This document shows positions 1 to 6,940 of a stretch of 53,921 bases of DNA, piece after piece. Below the pieces are notes generated by a model. That model was not told the DNA's origin and made no database searches. It was given only the letters and a program-made list of their open reading frames with translations. The position numbers and the translations under genes were made by a program. How positions within the stretch are numbered: the first letter of the stretch is position 1; every line of letters starts with the position of its first letter. Location of the stretch: contig CAJXOU010000013.1 in assembly GCA_913057645.1 (NCBI GenBank), positions 1 to 53,921 on the forward strand, written 5' to 3'. This stretch comes from an uncultured Rhodobiaceae bacterium. GTDB lineage: Bacteria > Pseudomonadota > Alphaproteobacteria > Parvibaculales > Parvibaculaceae.

Positions 1-76
1 GGGATAAAACTGGACCGGGGGGCTTGCAAAGGTTGCTGGCTCCGGGGAGACGCCACCATCGCAATTGCACCCAGAT

Positions 77-102
77 AACGCGGGCCGGAAAGGATTGGTT
101 CC
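77..102 (-). promoter_or_regulatory. EcfG-type promoter reading out of the window
   Basis: On the minus strand GGAAC (102-98) is followed after 17 bases by CGTT (80-77), an exact match to the alphaproteobacterial EcfG consensus with the longer allowed spacer. It points left, away from the kinase, so it would serve a gene that starts near or beyond the left edge. An ATG on the minus strand at 59 opens a reading frame that runs off the edge, but it has no clear ribosome binding site. I do not call it as a gene. Confidence 0.5.
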
Positions 103-135
103 TTCTCAGATCAAAAAAATTTGTGTGATTTGTCT

Positions 136-1893
136 TTAAACAAGAACCGGCAGCGAAACGGTAACGACACAACCGGGTTCATCGACATCCATATGGGCGC
201 GGAGCTGACGGATCAGACCCCGAAAGAGATTGATATGGCCCTCGTCCGGGCGGTTCTCCATCAGATCCGCGAGCACGGGCTGGTCGACCTTCATGGTGAG
301 AGTGGAACCGCCTCTCGGTTGCTCGGCGAGGTCGAAATCGATCTGGGTCGCCGGATGGCCCTCAGGGGAGAGCCGCGAGGTCGCATCTGCGATCAACTCG
401 GTGACGAGAAAGGCGAGGGTGAGGGCGGCATCGGGGCGCGCGAAAACCGGAGACGGGCAATGCATGCTCAGGACGGGGCGTCCCCACTCGCTCGAGAGGT
501 GTCGCTCCGTCGACTGGCAAAGGTCCTTGAGAAGGATGCTGAGGTCCACCGAGCGGAAATCGTCGCCCTGATAGAAGGCGGCGTGCACGATACCGAGTGC
601 GTTGAGCCGCCGCTGGACGTCGAGAAAGATAGCCGCCTGTTCCGGCGTCTTGGCACGTCGGCTCTGCAGGTTGAGCAGGCTGTTCATAACCTGAAGGTTG
701 TTCCGCACGCGATGGTTGATCTCCCGGACAAGAGCTTTCTGGTGGTCGAGTGCGGCTCGCAGGGCCTCGTCGCGCGCCTGGATCGTGTCGGCCATGGTAT
801 TGAACTTGGTGGCGACCGCCTGAACCTCCTCCGGCGCATTCGTGTCCCTCTCGACACGCGCGGTATCGTCGCCTGCTATGTAGCGGCGGATTGCCTGACG
901 GACATTGTTCAGCGGCTCGATCACGATACGCTCCGTCGCGCGGCCGGCCGTGATACTCGCCACGATCCAGATGAGAAGCGGAAACGCGATGATGAAATAG
1001 AGAAGTGCGCGTGCCGCCGACGAAAGTTCTTCTGCATCTTGCGCGTAGATGCCGAAAATATTTCCCGGCAGCGCGACAACGACGTAAGTGCGTTTGATTG
1101 AATCCAGACCGGTTAGAACATAGGCCCCGGACATGAGCCCGGCGTCCGCCTCCCGGCTTCGTGCCGCCGGCAGCCACTCGTCGACAGGGACGCCCTTTGC
1201 GCGCTGGGCAAGTATTGTGCCCTTGGCGTCGAGAATGGCGACGGCGGAGGCGTCGGGCAGATCCGTTTCCTGTATCGACAAGGTGAGCGAACGGGAGGGA
1301 ACTTTCGCGCCAAGAATGCCTATCGCACGCCTGTCGGCGTCGTAGATCGGCAGGGTAGCAATCAGTTCCCGGTTCTGGTCCGCATCCTTTTCTGTTCCTG
1401 TTGCCGGCGGGGGAGCCCAGATAGCGAATTGCTGAACTTCAATGGCTCTTTCGAACCACTTGTCCTGCATGTCTCCGTCAGCGCCCGGACGAAGCTGCGG
1501 GGTACGACAGACGGTCTCGCCGTCAAGTGCGATCAGGTGAAGCGATGAAATCTTGCGGTTCTGCAAAACGATACGGCGGAAAGTTTCGTCGCAAACATTG
1601 CTGTTTGACGGATTGCCGAGGGGAAGCGCCGAAATCGTTTCGAGAAGGATGTTCAATTCCTGGAGCGCGCTGCTCTGCCGGGCGAGGATGGCTTCACCAC
1701 GCGAAACGAGGGCGCTCTCCCGGAGCGACCGATTGTGAAGGGCATTGCTGTATTGGGCGATCTCCGCGGCAAGGCAAAGCGGAAGAATCGCGACCGCAAG
1801 ATGGATCGCGATTCGCGTCCGAAGCGTCAGCCGTCCGCTGGGCGAGCGTCCAAAGCGTCTTAACCATTTATTGGATACGGACTCTGCTGCCAA
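136..1893 (-). CDS. HisKA_2-family membrane sensor kinase of the GSR locus, degenerate ATPase domain
   Basis: This 585-aa protein has an N-terminal membrane segment (about residues 27-45), an extracytoplasmic Cache-like sensor region, a second membrane segment near 295-315, a HAMP linker, and a HisKA_2 dimerization domain with the H-box EINHRVRNNLQ (His394). The family phosphorylates PhyR-type regulators. The ATPase domain is unusual. The N-box expected as VNELVTNA reads VTELIADA (497-504), and the G1 box expected as DxGxG reads VDQPVLA (536-542). The glycine-rich G2 box is also not recognisable. ATP binding is therefore doubtful, although the phospho-acceptor His is kept. The start is TTG with an AGGGG upstream. 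The gene follows nepR2 by 65 bases on the same strand and is probably co-transcribed with it. Role in the GSR is inferred from position and family. Confidence 0.85.
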   Translation of the reverse strand: MAAESVSNKWLRRFGRSPSGRLTLRTRIAIHLAVAILPLCLAAEIAQYSNALHNRSLRESALVSRGEAILARQSSALQELNILLETISALPLGNPSNSNVCDETFRRIVLQNRKISSLHLIALDGETVCRTPQLRPGADGDMQDKWFERAIEVQQFAIWAPPPATGTEKDADQNRELIATLPIYDADRRAIGILGAKVPSRSLTLSIQETDLPDASAVAILDAKGTILAQRAKGVPVDEWLPAARSREADAGLMSGAYVLTGLDSIKRTYVVVALPGNIFGIYAQDAEELSSAARALLYFIIAFPLLIWIVASITAGRATERIVIEPLNNVRQAIRRYIAGDDTARVERDTNAPEEVQAVATKFNTMADTIQARDEALRAALDHQKALVREINHRVRNNLQVMNSLLNLQSRRAKTPEQAAIFLDVQRRLNALGIVHAAFYQGDDFRSVDLSILLKDLCQSTERHLSSEWGRPVLSMHCPSPVFARPDAALTLAFLVTELIADATSRLSPEGHPATQIDFDLAEQPRGGSTLTMKVDQPVLADLMENRPDEGHINLFRGLIRQLRAHMDVDEPGCVVTVSLPVLV

Positions 1894-1958
1894 ACGTCAG
1901 CCCCTGTTTTGGCGTCGTGTAGGCCCGGCTTCTTTTCCTCGGGAAGCGGAGTGTCCGC

Positions 1959-2210
1959 TTACCCCTTCTTCCGATCGCCATTGGAGTCCGACAATTGGTC
2001 AAGCAGAGCCGAAAACTCGTCGGGAATGGGCTCATTGAGAACTTTTTGATATGCTCGTCTCAAGCCGGTGCCGAGCGCTTCCCGCCGAGCACTCTGTTCG
2101 ACTTTGTCGCGCGCATTTGCGGAATTGCCGTCGGATTTCGGCGCCGCCTGCTTTTCCGTTTCGTTCGCCACTTTCTCACCGCACTTTGGCGTCGGCTCCT
2201 GCACATTCAC
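1959..2210 (-). CDS. nepR: NepR-family anti-sigma factor, second paralog
   Basis: This 83-aa protein ends in the NepR core: GLRRAYQKVLNEPIPDEF (about residues 49-66), followed by a leucine-rich helix. NepR binds the sigma factor EcfG and is released when phosphorylated PhyR captures it. The first 45 residues are polar and variable, as is usual. The start is GTG, since no in-frame ATG precedes the conserved core. It is the first gene of a likely operon with the HisKA_2 kinase and lies divergently from phyR. A second NepR is encoded next to ecfG (3865-4050). The two differ greatly outside the core, so they may differ in partner affinity. An EcfG-like promoter lies 48 bases upstream, which would give negative feedback. 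Confidence 0.88.
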   Translation of the reverse strand: MNVQEPTPKCGEKVANETEKQAAPKSDGNSANARDKVEQSARREALGTGLRRAYQKVLNEPIPDEFSALLDQLSDSNGDRKKG

Positions 2211-2257
2211 AAATCGGCGACCGCAGAAGACGGTAAAAATTTTTCTACAGAGGATGA

Positions 2258-2282
2258 AACTCTTTTTGTTTCCGAGGGTTCC
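2258..2282 (-). promoter_or_regulatory. Probable EcfG promoter of nepR2-kinase
   Basis: The minus strand has GGAAC (2282-2278), 16 bases, then AGTT (2261-2258), where the consensus is CGTT. The -10 element lies about 48 bases before the nepR2 start codon. The -35 is perfect and the spacing ideal. One mismatch in the -10 lowers confidence. Confidence 0.5.
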
Positions 2283-2374
2283 CTAAAACGACAACTTTTT
2301 TGCGAATTTAGTTCGCAGACATGAGGGCCGCAAGCCGGTTATCCTGATAGTTCATCTTTTGGAGTCCAAAACGC

Positions 2375-3169
2375 ATGTCGCTCGCAGATCAGATCGCCCC
2401 CCTTCTGCCCCACTTGCGCCGGTACGCCCGTGCACTTACCGGGAGTCAGAAACGCGGGGACGCTTATGTCCGTTCCCTGCTCGAGGCGATCATCGCCGAT
2501 GAAGGTATTCTCGATCGCGAGATGGAGCCGAGGGTGGCGCTTTACCGAGCTTTCCACGCAATCTGGTCGACATCCGACATGGATGCGGCTCAGCCCGAGG
2601 AGGCGGCGGATGTGGAGCAGGTCGTCTCCAGGCGCCTTTCGCGAATGACGCCCATAAATCGTCAGGCGCTGCTTCTGACGGCCATGGAGGGTTTCAGCAA
2701 TCAGGAAGCTTCTGTGATTCTGGCTGTCGATGGCGCCGAAGTGGCGACCCTTGTCGATGCGGCCTTGAAGGAAATCGACGAGCAGATCGCCACCAACGTG
2801 CTTATCATTGAGGATGAACCCATCATTTCGATGGATCTGGAGCAGATCGTGCGCGATCTGGGTCATGAGGTGATGGCGACCGTTGTGACCCGCGACGAGG
2901 CGGTAAATGCCATAGGTGCCAGAAAACCCGGCCTGGTGCTCGCCGATATCCAGCTCGCCGACGGAAGTTCGGGGATCGATGCCGTCAAGGACATCTTCTC
3001 CCGCTTCTCGGTTCCCGTGATCTTCATTACCGCCTATCCGGAACGCTTGCTCACAGGAGAGCGGCCGGAGCCCACCTTCCTCATTACCAAGCCTTTTCTT
3101 CAGAGCACGGTGAAGGCGGCGATTGGCCAAGCGCTCTTCTTCAACGCGGAGCAGAGTGCCGCCGCCTGA
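2375..3169 (+). CDS. phyR: PhyR, general stress response anti-anti-sigma regulator
   Basis: This 264-aa protein has the PhyR layout: an N-terminal sigma-factor-like domain (about residues 1-135, resembling regions 2 and 4 of an ECF sigma factor) and a C-terminal receiver (about 140-260). The receiver keeps the acidic pocket EDE (146-148), the phospho-acceptor Asp191 in LVLADIQLADG, Thr219 and Lys239. It also carries the FAT-GUY-type signature FITAYPERLL. On phosphorylation the sigma-like domain captures NepR and frees EcfG. The gene stands alone between the divergent nepR2-kinase unit and the convergent ecfG, from which a hairpin separates it. No clear EcfG promoter was seen directly upstream on this strand. 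Confidence 0.95.
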   Translation: MSLADQIAPLLPHLRRYARALTGSQKRGDAYVRSLLEAIIADEGILDREMEPRVALYRAFHAIWSTSDMDAAQPEEAADVEQVVSRRLSRMTPINRQALLLTAMEGFSNQEASVILAVDGAEVATLVDAALKEIDEQIATNVLIIEDEPIISMDLEQIVRDLGHEVMATVVTRDEAVNAIGARKPGLVLADIQLADGSSGIDAVKDIFSRFSVPVIFITAYPERLLTGERPEPTFLITKPFLQSTVKAAIGQALFFNAEQSAAA

Positions 3170-3199
3170 CCACGACGACAGCTTCCAACACGAAAGCAC

Positions 3200-3227
3200 A
3201 AAGGCACCGGTGGAAATTGGTGCCTTT
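3200..3227. terminator. Bidirectional intrinsic terminator between phyR and ecfG
   Basis: AAAGGCACC (3200-3208) pairs with GGTGCCTTT (3219-3227) across a 10-base loop. T-rich flanks follow on both strands. It lies between the convergent ends of phyR and ecfG and would stop both transcripts. Confidence 0.8.
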
Positions 3228-3254
3228 TGTCTGTTCATCGCCTGCCGTGGCCTA

Positions 3255-3860
3255 CTAGCGCGTGATTTTGTCCATCTCGTGCATGATGGCGTCGGTCGTG
3301 TCGCCGACCGCAAGGGCACTGTCGCCGCGAGCCGGAAGAAGACCGTTGTCGATCATTTCGTCGAGCGCTGCACGAGCTCGCGCAACCCGGCTCTTAACAG
3401 TGCCAATCGCACAGTCGCAAATCTCGGCGGCTTCCTCGTATGAAAAGCCGCCGGCGCCTACGAGGATAAGTGCCTCGCGTTGTGCCTCCGGCAGGCGCAT
3501 CAATGCACGCTGCAAATCGGAAAGCTGCATCTGATGATCCTGATGCGCTGGCGTCGAAAGCATGCGCTCCGCAACCGTATCGTCCCATTCACCCTTGAAG
3601 CGAGAACGCCGCATTTGCGACAGGAACTGATTGCGCAGGATGACAAACACCCATGCGCGCATATTCGTGCCTGCCTTGTAGCGTTTGCGAGCAGCCCAAG
3701 CCTTCAGCAACGCATCCTGTGCGAGATCGTCTGCCATATCCGGCTTCCCGCACAGGTTGCGCGCGAAGGCGCGGAGATGCGGAATGAGCCCTTCCAGTTC
3801 TTTCTTGAAGTCGGCATCGCTCAACGGCGATGCCGACTGCATGTCTTCCCTGTCTGTCAT
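3255..3860 (-). CDS. ecfG: EcfG-type sigma factor of the general stress response
   Basis: This is an ECF sigma factor of about 201 aa. Region 2 contains DDLAQDALLKAWAARKRY and the RAWVFVILRNQF stretch, and region 4 contains LPEAQREALILV and GTVKSRVARARAAL. Together with the adjacent nepR and nearby phyR this identifies the EcfG/SigT/RpoE2 class, which directs RNA polymerase to GGAAC-N16/17-CGTT promoters. The open frame extends upstream to 3968, but that part overlaps nepR. I chose the ATG at 3860, four bases after the nepR stop. An ATG at 3881 that overlaps the end of nepR is the main alternative. The nepR-ecfG operon arrangement couples synthesis of the sigma factor and its inhibitor. Confidence 0.93.
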   Translation of the reverse strand: MTDREDMQSASPLSDADFKKELEGLIPHLRAFARNLCGKPDMADDLAQDALLKAWAARKRYKAGTNMRAWVFVILRNQFLSQMRRSRFKGEWDDTVAERMLSTPAHQDHQMQLSDLQRALMRLPEAQREALILVGAGGFSYEEAAEICDCAIGTVKSRVARARAALDEMIDNGLLPARGDSALAVGDTTDAIMHEMDKITR

Positions 3861-3864
3861 GTCG

Positions 3865-4050
3865 TCAGCTCTCGTCGCCATTGCCGAGCTGCTGGAGCAG
3901 CCTTCTGAATTCCGGCGGAATGGGTTCTTGCGCGATATCGCGATACATGTTGCGAAGCTCGCGACCAAGAACGGCGCTCCGCGCAGTTGTTTCGCGCCGG
4001 GTTTCGGCGGTCTCTCTCGGGCGCGCTCCTTTTGGTCTGTTGTCGATCAT
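3865..4050 (-). CDS. nepR: NepR anti-sigma factor, paralog next to ecfG
   Basis: This 61-aa protein carries the NepR core LGRELRNMYRDIAQEPIPPE (about residues 28-47) and a following RRLLQQL helix. It should bind and silence EcfG until PhyR is phosphorylated. It lies immediately upstream of ecfG on the same strand, the classical arrangement, while the paralog at 1959-2210 lies upstream of the kinase. Outside the EPIP motif the two NepRs share little. The start codon is ATG with only a weak GAG upstream, so modest translation relative to ecfG is possible. An imperfect EcfG promoter lies 74 bases upstream. Confidence 0.9.
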   Translation of the reverse strand: MIDNRPKGARPRETAETRRETTARSAVLGRELRNMYRDIAQEPIPPEFRRLLQQLGNGDES

Positions 4051-4123
4051 GACTCAAAGCCAACCAGATGTATCGGCGCGTATGGGTATGATGGCCGCGC
4101 CTGTTGGGTTCAGTACTCTGGAA

Positions 4124-4149
4124 AACGCTCTGGACCCGGAAAAGTTCAA
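4124..4149 (-). promoter_or_regulatory. Probable EcfG autoregulatory promoter of nepR-ecfG
   Basis: The minus strand has TGAAC (4149-4145), 17 bases, then CGTT (4127-4124). One mismatch from GGAAC is present in the -35. Autoregulation of nepR-ecfG is usual for this system, which supports the call. Confidence 0.5.
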
Positions 4150-4334
4150 AGAAACTCGATTCAGTCAATGTCCCGGGTTGCCATTTTCCGTTCACATTCA
4201 ATGCTCTAAGCCCATCTCCCTTACGGCGTCTTCCTTTGGCGAAATTGTGGCAGTGGAGACGGGTTTCGGGAATCGAATCCGCCGCCAGATCGTTATTGCG
4301 AACGATCCGGCGGCGGAACTGTTTCGCGGCGATC

Positions 4335-4532
4335 CTAGTGACGCGACAGCCAGTTATCGATCTCTTTCTCCGCGTCTTCCTTCTGCTTCCCGTAGCGCTC
4401 CTGAATGGCGCCGGCAAGCCGGTCTCGCTTGCCCTCGATCTTGCTCAGGTCGGAATCGGTAAGGTCGCCCCAGGTCTCCTTGACCTTGCCCTTCATCTGC
4501 GTCCAGTTGCCTTCAATTTGATCCCAGTTCAT
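4335..4532 (-). CDS. CsbD-family stress protein
   Basis: This 65-aa acidic/basic hydrophilic protein matches the CsbD family: MNWDQIEGNWTQMKGKVKE at the N-terminus, then LTDSDLSKIEGKRDRLAGAI and a C-terminal QERYG...DNWL. CsbD proteins are abundant small stress proteins of unknown mechanism, controlled by sigma-B in Bacillus and by GSR sigma factors in many alphaproteobacteria. The ATG at 4532 has AGGAG at a good distance. A GTG nine bases earlier is in frame but has poorer spacing. A strong EcfG promoter lies about 57 bases upstream. Confidence 0.93.
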   Translation of the reverse strand: MNWDQIEGNWTQMKGKVKETWGDLTDSDLSKIEGKRDRLAGAIQERYGKQKEDAEKEIDNWLSRH

Positions 4533-4588
4533 TTGCCGCACTCCTGTGATGATATACCTCTCCGGACAATTATCCGGCTGCCGGATTC

Positions 4589-4613
4589 AACCGCCTGTCA
4601 GCAGCTTTGTTCC
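4589..4613 (-). promoter_or_regulatory. EcfG promoter of the CsbD gene
   Basis: The minus strand has GGAAC (4613-4609), 16 bases, then GGTT (4592-4589). This is one mismatch from GGAAC-N16-CGTT and sits 57 bases before the CsbD start codon. Confidence 0.65.
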
Positions 4614-4641
4614 AGCATCACGCGATCGCTTGCAACGAAGA

Positions 4642-4661
4642 AGGGCTCCCGAAGGAGCCCT
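4642..4661 (-). terminator. Intrinsic terminator after the DUF1328 gene
   Basis: AGGGCTCC (4642-4649) and GGAGCCCT (4654-4661) form an 8-bp stem with a 4-base loop. It lies 21 bases after the DUF1328 stop codon, and TTCTTCG follows on the minus strand. Confidence 0.6.
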
Positions 4662-4682
4662 CTACCGTCCGAAAGCCATTGC

Positions 4683-4859
4683 TCAACGGGGTGGTCGGGG
4701 CCTGCGGGCTACGCCGAAGATCAGGCTGACGATGAAGAGCACAAGGAAGACGAAGAAGAGAATCTTCGCAATCCCGGCGGATGCAGCAGCGATCCCGCCG
4801 AAACCCAGCACTGCCGCGATCACGGCAATGACGAAGAAAACAGCAGCCCAGTAGAGCAT
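4683..4859 (-). CDS. DUF1328 (UPF0391) small membrane protein
   Basis: A 58-aa reading frame starts [20 protein letters not shown], continues through an Ala/Gly-rich turn ([11 protein letters not shown]) into a second hydrophobic helix, and ends in the basic tail RRPRPPR. This is the typical DUF1328/YtjA pattern of two membrane helices. Function is unknown, but such genes are frequent members of stress regulons. It lies downstream of the entericidin-like gene on the same strand with 46 bases between them, so it could share that gene's EcfG promoter. A hairpin follows the stop codon. Confidence 0.9.
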   Translation of the reverse strand: MLYWAAVFFVIAVIAAVLGFGGIAAASAGIAKILFFVFLVLFIVSLIFGVARRPRPPR

Positions 4860-4905
4860 TTCTATACCTCAACTTTCAGTTTCGATGAGTGGCGCTACCG
4901 GCGTC

Positions 4906-5040
4906 TTACTTCGCCTCGTTCGCAGTGTCCTGCACAGCCTCGCCGGTATTCTCGATATCCTGGCCAGCGCCCTCGATGGTGTTGCAGGCAGCAAGACCAA
5001 AGCCGAGAAGAAGAACAACGGCGGTGAAAATTTTCGTCAT
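4906..5040 (-). CDS. Entericidin EcnA/B-family lipopeptide
   Basis: This 44-aa precursor begins MTKIFTAVVLLLGFGLAAC, a lipoprotein signal with lipobox LAAC, followed by NTIEGAGQDIENTGEAVQD, the characteristic entericidin core (NT-x-G-x-G-x-D). The mature lipopeptide would be about 26 residues anchored in the envelope. Entericidins are small stationary-phase lipoproteins linked to stress and programmed lysis in enterobacteria, and homologs in alphaproteobacteria are often GSR targets. A perfect EcfG promoter lies 48 bases upstream. No second entericidin (antidote/toxin pair) is seen next to it. Confidence 0.92.
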   Translation of the reverse strand: MTKIFTAVVLLLGFGLAACNTIEGAGQDIENTGEAVQDTANEAK

Positions 5041-5087
5041 TGGGTGAAATCTCATGAAAATCGAAGCCGGATATCGCTCATGGGCAC

Positions 5088-5112
5088 AACGAAACAGGTG
5101 GAAAAAAGTTCC
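5088..5112 (-). promoter_or_regulatory. Perfect EcfG promoter of the entericidin-like gene
   Basis: The minus strand has GGAAC (5112-5108), 16 bases, then CGTT (5091-5088), matching the consensus exactly. The -10 lies about 48 bases before the entericidin-like start codon. Confidence 0.8.
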
Positions 5113-5123
5113 ACGGCGGAGGA

Positions 5124-5645
5124 CTACTCCCCAGGCGTATCATTGCCGGATGGTCCGCCTACATCGTCTTTCTGATTGTCCGAACGCTCACCGAACCTGC
5201 TTTCCAGAGGACGGATTGCCGCCAGAATGATTGCGGCAAGAGCGAGGGCTATGACGGCAAGAAGATAGTTCTCCGTGCCGCAGGCAACGCCAAGCGCACC
5301 GGCAAGCCACATGCCCGCGCCGGTGGTAAGCCCCTTTACCTCGCCCCGCGCCTGTATGATCGCGCCGGCCGCCAGAAAGGCGACACCCGCGGTTACGGCC
5401 TCCACAATTCGAATGGGATCTGCCGTTCCGTGTGCACCCTTCTCGATGAATGTCTCGTGCAGCTCCATCGTCAGAATGGTGAAGATGGCGGCTGCCATTG
5501 CCGTCATCATGTGGGTGCGCAGCCCCGCCGGTCTGTCATGCTTTTCGCGGTCCAGGCCGATCACGCCACCCATGATCGCAGCCGATAGAAGCCGGAGCGT
5601 GTAGTCCGGTGCATCGGACGAAATTATGAGTGACACGATGTCCAT
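5124..5645 (-). CDS. MgtC/SapB-family inner-membrane protein
   Basis: This 173-aa protein has four to five hydrophobic segments and the MgtC signature GLDREKHDRPAGLRTHMM near residue 30. The family comprises inner-membrane proteins tied to growth at low magnesium and acid, acting on ATP synthase or phosphate uptake in some species. The frame is open further upstream to 5777, but that stretch overlaps the FMN reductase gene and is low-complexity. I chose the ATG at 5645, giving MDIVSLIISSDAPDYTLRLL. It follows the FMN reductase gene by 16 bases on the same strand, as the last gene of a three-gene unit. The C-terminus is polar and charged. Confidence 0.88.
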   Translation of the reverse strand: MDIVSLIISSDAPDYTLRLLSAAIMGGVIGLDREKHDRPAGLRTHMMTAMAAAIFTILTMELHETFIEKGAHGTADPIRIVEAVTAGVAFLAAGAIIQARGEVKGLTTGAGMWLAGALGVACGTENYLLAVIALALAAIILAAIRPLESRFGERSDNQKDDVGGPSGNDTPGE

Positions 5646-5661
5646 ATGACTATGCGATCGA

Positions 5662-6240
5662 TCAATCGATGCCGTCGTGCGAGGTCGCGCCGGGAGCCGA
5701 GCGAGCCCATGCCTCGAGCTCGGCAAGAAAGTCGGCGGCAAGGTCGGACCACGGACTGTCGTCGGGTGTCTCCCCATTGTCGCCGATGCTGTTTTCGATA
5801 TCGGGTATCGAGAGAACCGAAGGGATCGTCACCGCTCCGAAGGAAGGTATCAGGAGACGCATTTGTTCGGCGGCCCGCACACCGCCAAAGCGGCTGACGG
5901 AGTAGGACACAATACCGGACGGGCGGCCGCCGAACTCGTCGGGGCTGAAGTGGTCCATCAGGTTTTTCAGAGCGGGCGGGATACAGTGGTTGTACTCCGC
6001 CGTCACGAACACGAAAGCGTCGGCGCGCCGAAAGATGCCGGAAAGGCGAAGGAGCTTTTCCGGCACGTCTCCTTCCTTGAAATCGAATATCCGTTTGTCG
6101 AGCATCGGAAGATCGAGTTCCGCCGGGTCCACAATCTGTGCCTGATGACCGCGGTTGCCGATAGCCCGCGCCATCAGTCTGACAGCGCGCAAGCCGATGC
6201 GCTGACTGCGGACGGAACCGTAAATGACGGGCACAAACAT
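5662..6240 (-). CDS. NADPH-dependent FMN reductase family protein
   Basis: This 192-aa flavodoxin-like protein has the phosphate-binding N-terminus VIYGSVRSQRIG, the AEYNHCIPPALKNLMDH motif (about residues 88-104) and a central GG-rich loop, all typical of NAD(P)H:FMN or quinone/azo reductases such as ChrR and YieF. It would reduce flavins or quinones in the cytoplasm and may protect against redox cycling. It starts six bases after the small membrane gene upstream and is followed closely by the MgtC gene, indicating an operon. The substrate cannot be read from the sequence. Confidence 0.88.
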   Translation of the reverse strand: MFVPVIYGSVRSQRIGLRAVRLMARAIGNRGHQAQIVDPAELDLPMLDKRIFDFKEGDVPEKLLRLSGIFRRADAFVFVTAEYNHCIPPALKNLMDHFSPDEFGGRPSGIVSYSVSRFGGVRAAEQMRLLIPSFGAVTIPSVLSIPDIENSIGDNGETPDDSPWSDLAADFLAELEAWARSAPGATSHDGID

Positions 6241-6246
6241 GACACG

Positions 6247-6528
6247 TCAGCGAAAATTCGCGGGCCGCACGCGCAAGTTAATGTCACGATCTGCACGCTG
6301 AGCGAGTGCGAGTTGGAGCATCAGCCAGACGATGCCGCTCAGCATCAGTGCTGAAAACAACGAGATGATCGCCAGCGGCACCAGCCACATCATCAGGTCG
6401 AAGGATTCCGTGAGAGGACGTGCGACGAGGATTCCGCCGATGAAGACCAGGCCGCCTCCGACCCAGAAAGAGCGAAGACGGCGTTCCCACTTGCGTTGCG
6501 TAATTTCGGAGATGACGTTCATGCCCAT
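6247..6528 (-). CDS. Small two-helix membrane protein of unknown function
   Basis: This 93-aa protein has two clear membrane helices (about residues 22-37 and 46-74) between charged ends: ERRLRSF at the front and RADRDINLRVRP at the back. I do not recognise a family. AGGAG precedes the start codon at good distance. It is the first gene of a unit with the FMN reductase and MgtC genes. A near-consensus EcfG promoter (GCAAC-N16-CGTT) lies about 40 bases upstream, so membership in the stress regulon is plausible. Confidence 0.8.
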   Translation of the reverse strand: MGMNVISEITQRKWERRLRSFWVGGGLVFIGGILVARPLTESFDLMMWLVPLAIISLFSALMLSGIVWLMLQLALAQRADRDINLRVRPANFR

Positions 6529-6568
6529 GTGTCTCCTGCGGGGATGAGCGGGAAAGACTTATGGCGAT

Positions 6569-6593
6569 AACGTGCATCGCGAGATTCCGTTGC
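6569..6593 (-). promoter_or_regulatory. Probable EcfG promoter of the membrane protein-FMN reductase-MgtC unit
   Basis: The minus strand has GCAAC (6593-6589), 16 bases, then CGTT (6572-6569). There is one mismatch in the -35, and the -10 is exact. It lies about 41 bases before the first start codon of the unit. Confidence 0.5.
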
Positions 6594-6712
6594 AGCGGAG
6601 CTGAAATTAGCGTGTGGATCAATCGCGGCAGATGACGGCAATGCCGCGCATTAATGCCGGACATTTCTCCAGCGGCGTCACGCCATCTGATCGGGAGCGA
6701 ATTCAGCTCCAG

Positions 6713-6737
6713 GGAACCCGATTTCCCCTCCAGCGTT
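6713..6737 (+). promoter_or_regulatory. Perfect EcfG promoter of the DUF3309 gene
   Basis: GGAAC (6713-6717), 16 bases, then CGTT (6734-6737) match the consensus exactly, 32 bases before the ATG at 6770. Confidence 0.8.
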
Positions 6738-6769
6738 GTTGGAAGATCACAGTTACGGAAAGCAAGCCG

Positions 6770-6922
6770 ATGAGCACCGTTCTCCTGATCATTCTGATTT
6801 TGCTGATCCTGGGCGCCGTTCCAGCGTGGCCTCACAGCCGGAGCTGGGGATATGCGCCGAGCGGTCTGCTTTCGGTGTTGCTGGTTGTGATGATCGTGTT
6901 GTTGCTGACCGGCAGGGTTTGA
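6770..6922 (+). CDS. DUF3309-family small membrane protein
   Basis: This 50-aa protein reads MSTVLLIILILLILGAVPAW, then HSRSWGYAPSG, then a second hydrophobic helix, which is the DUF3309 pattern. The central W-G-Y-x-P-S-G turn between two helices is the family hallmark. Function is unknown. GGAAAG precedes the ATG. It is monocistronic behind a perfect EcfG promoter and converges on the MOSC gene 18 bases away. Confidence 0.9.
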   Translation: MSTVLLIILILLILGAVPAWPHSRSWGYAPSGLLSVLLVVMIVLLLTGRV

Positions 6923-6940
6923 CGCGCCGCAAGCAGAACA

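Noticed and set aside
1-59. Partial minus-strand frame from an ATG at 59
   Set aside because: Too short to judge, no ribosome site and no recognisable sequence, even though an EcfG promoter lies upstream.
121-1101. A plus-strand open frame of 326 aa
   Set aside because: Overlaps the sensor kinase gene on the other strand and has no family features or ribosome site.
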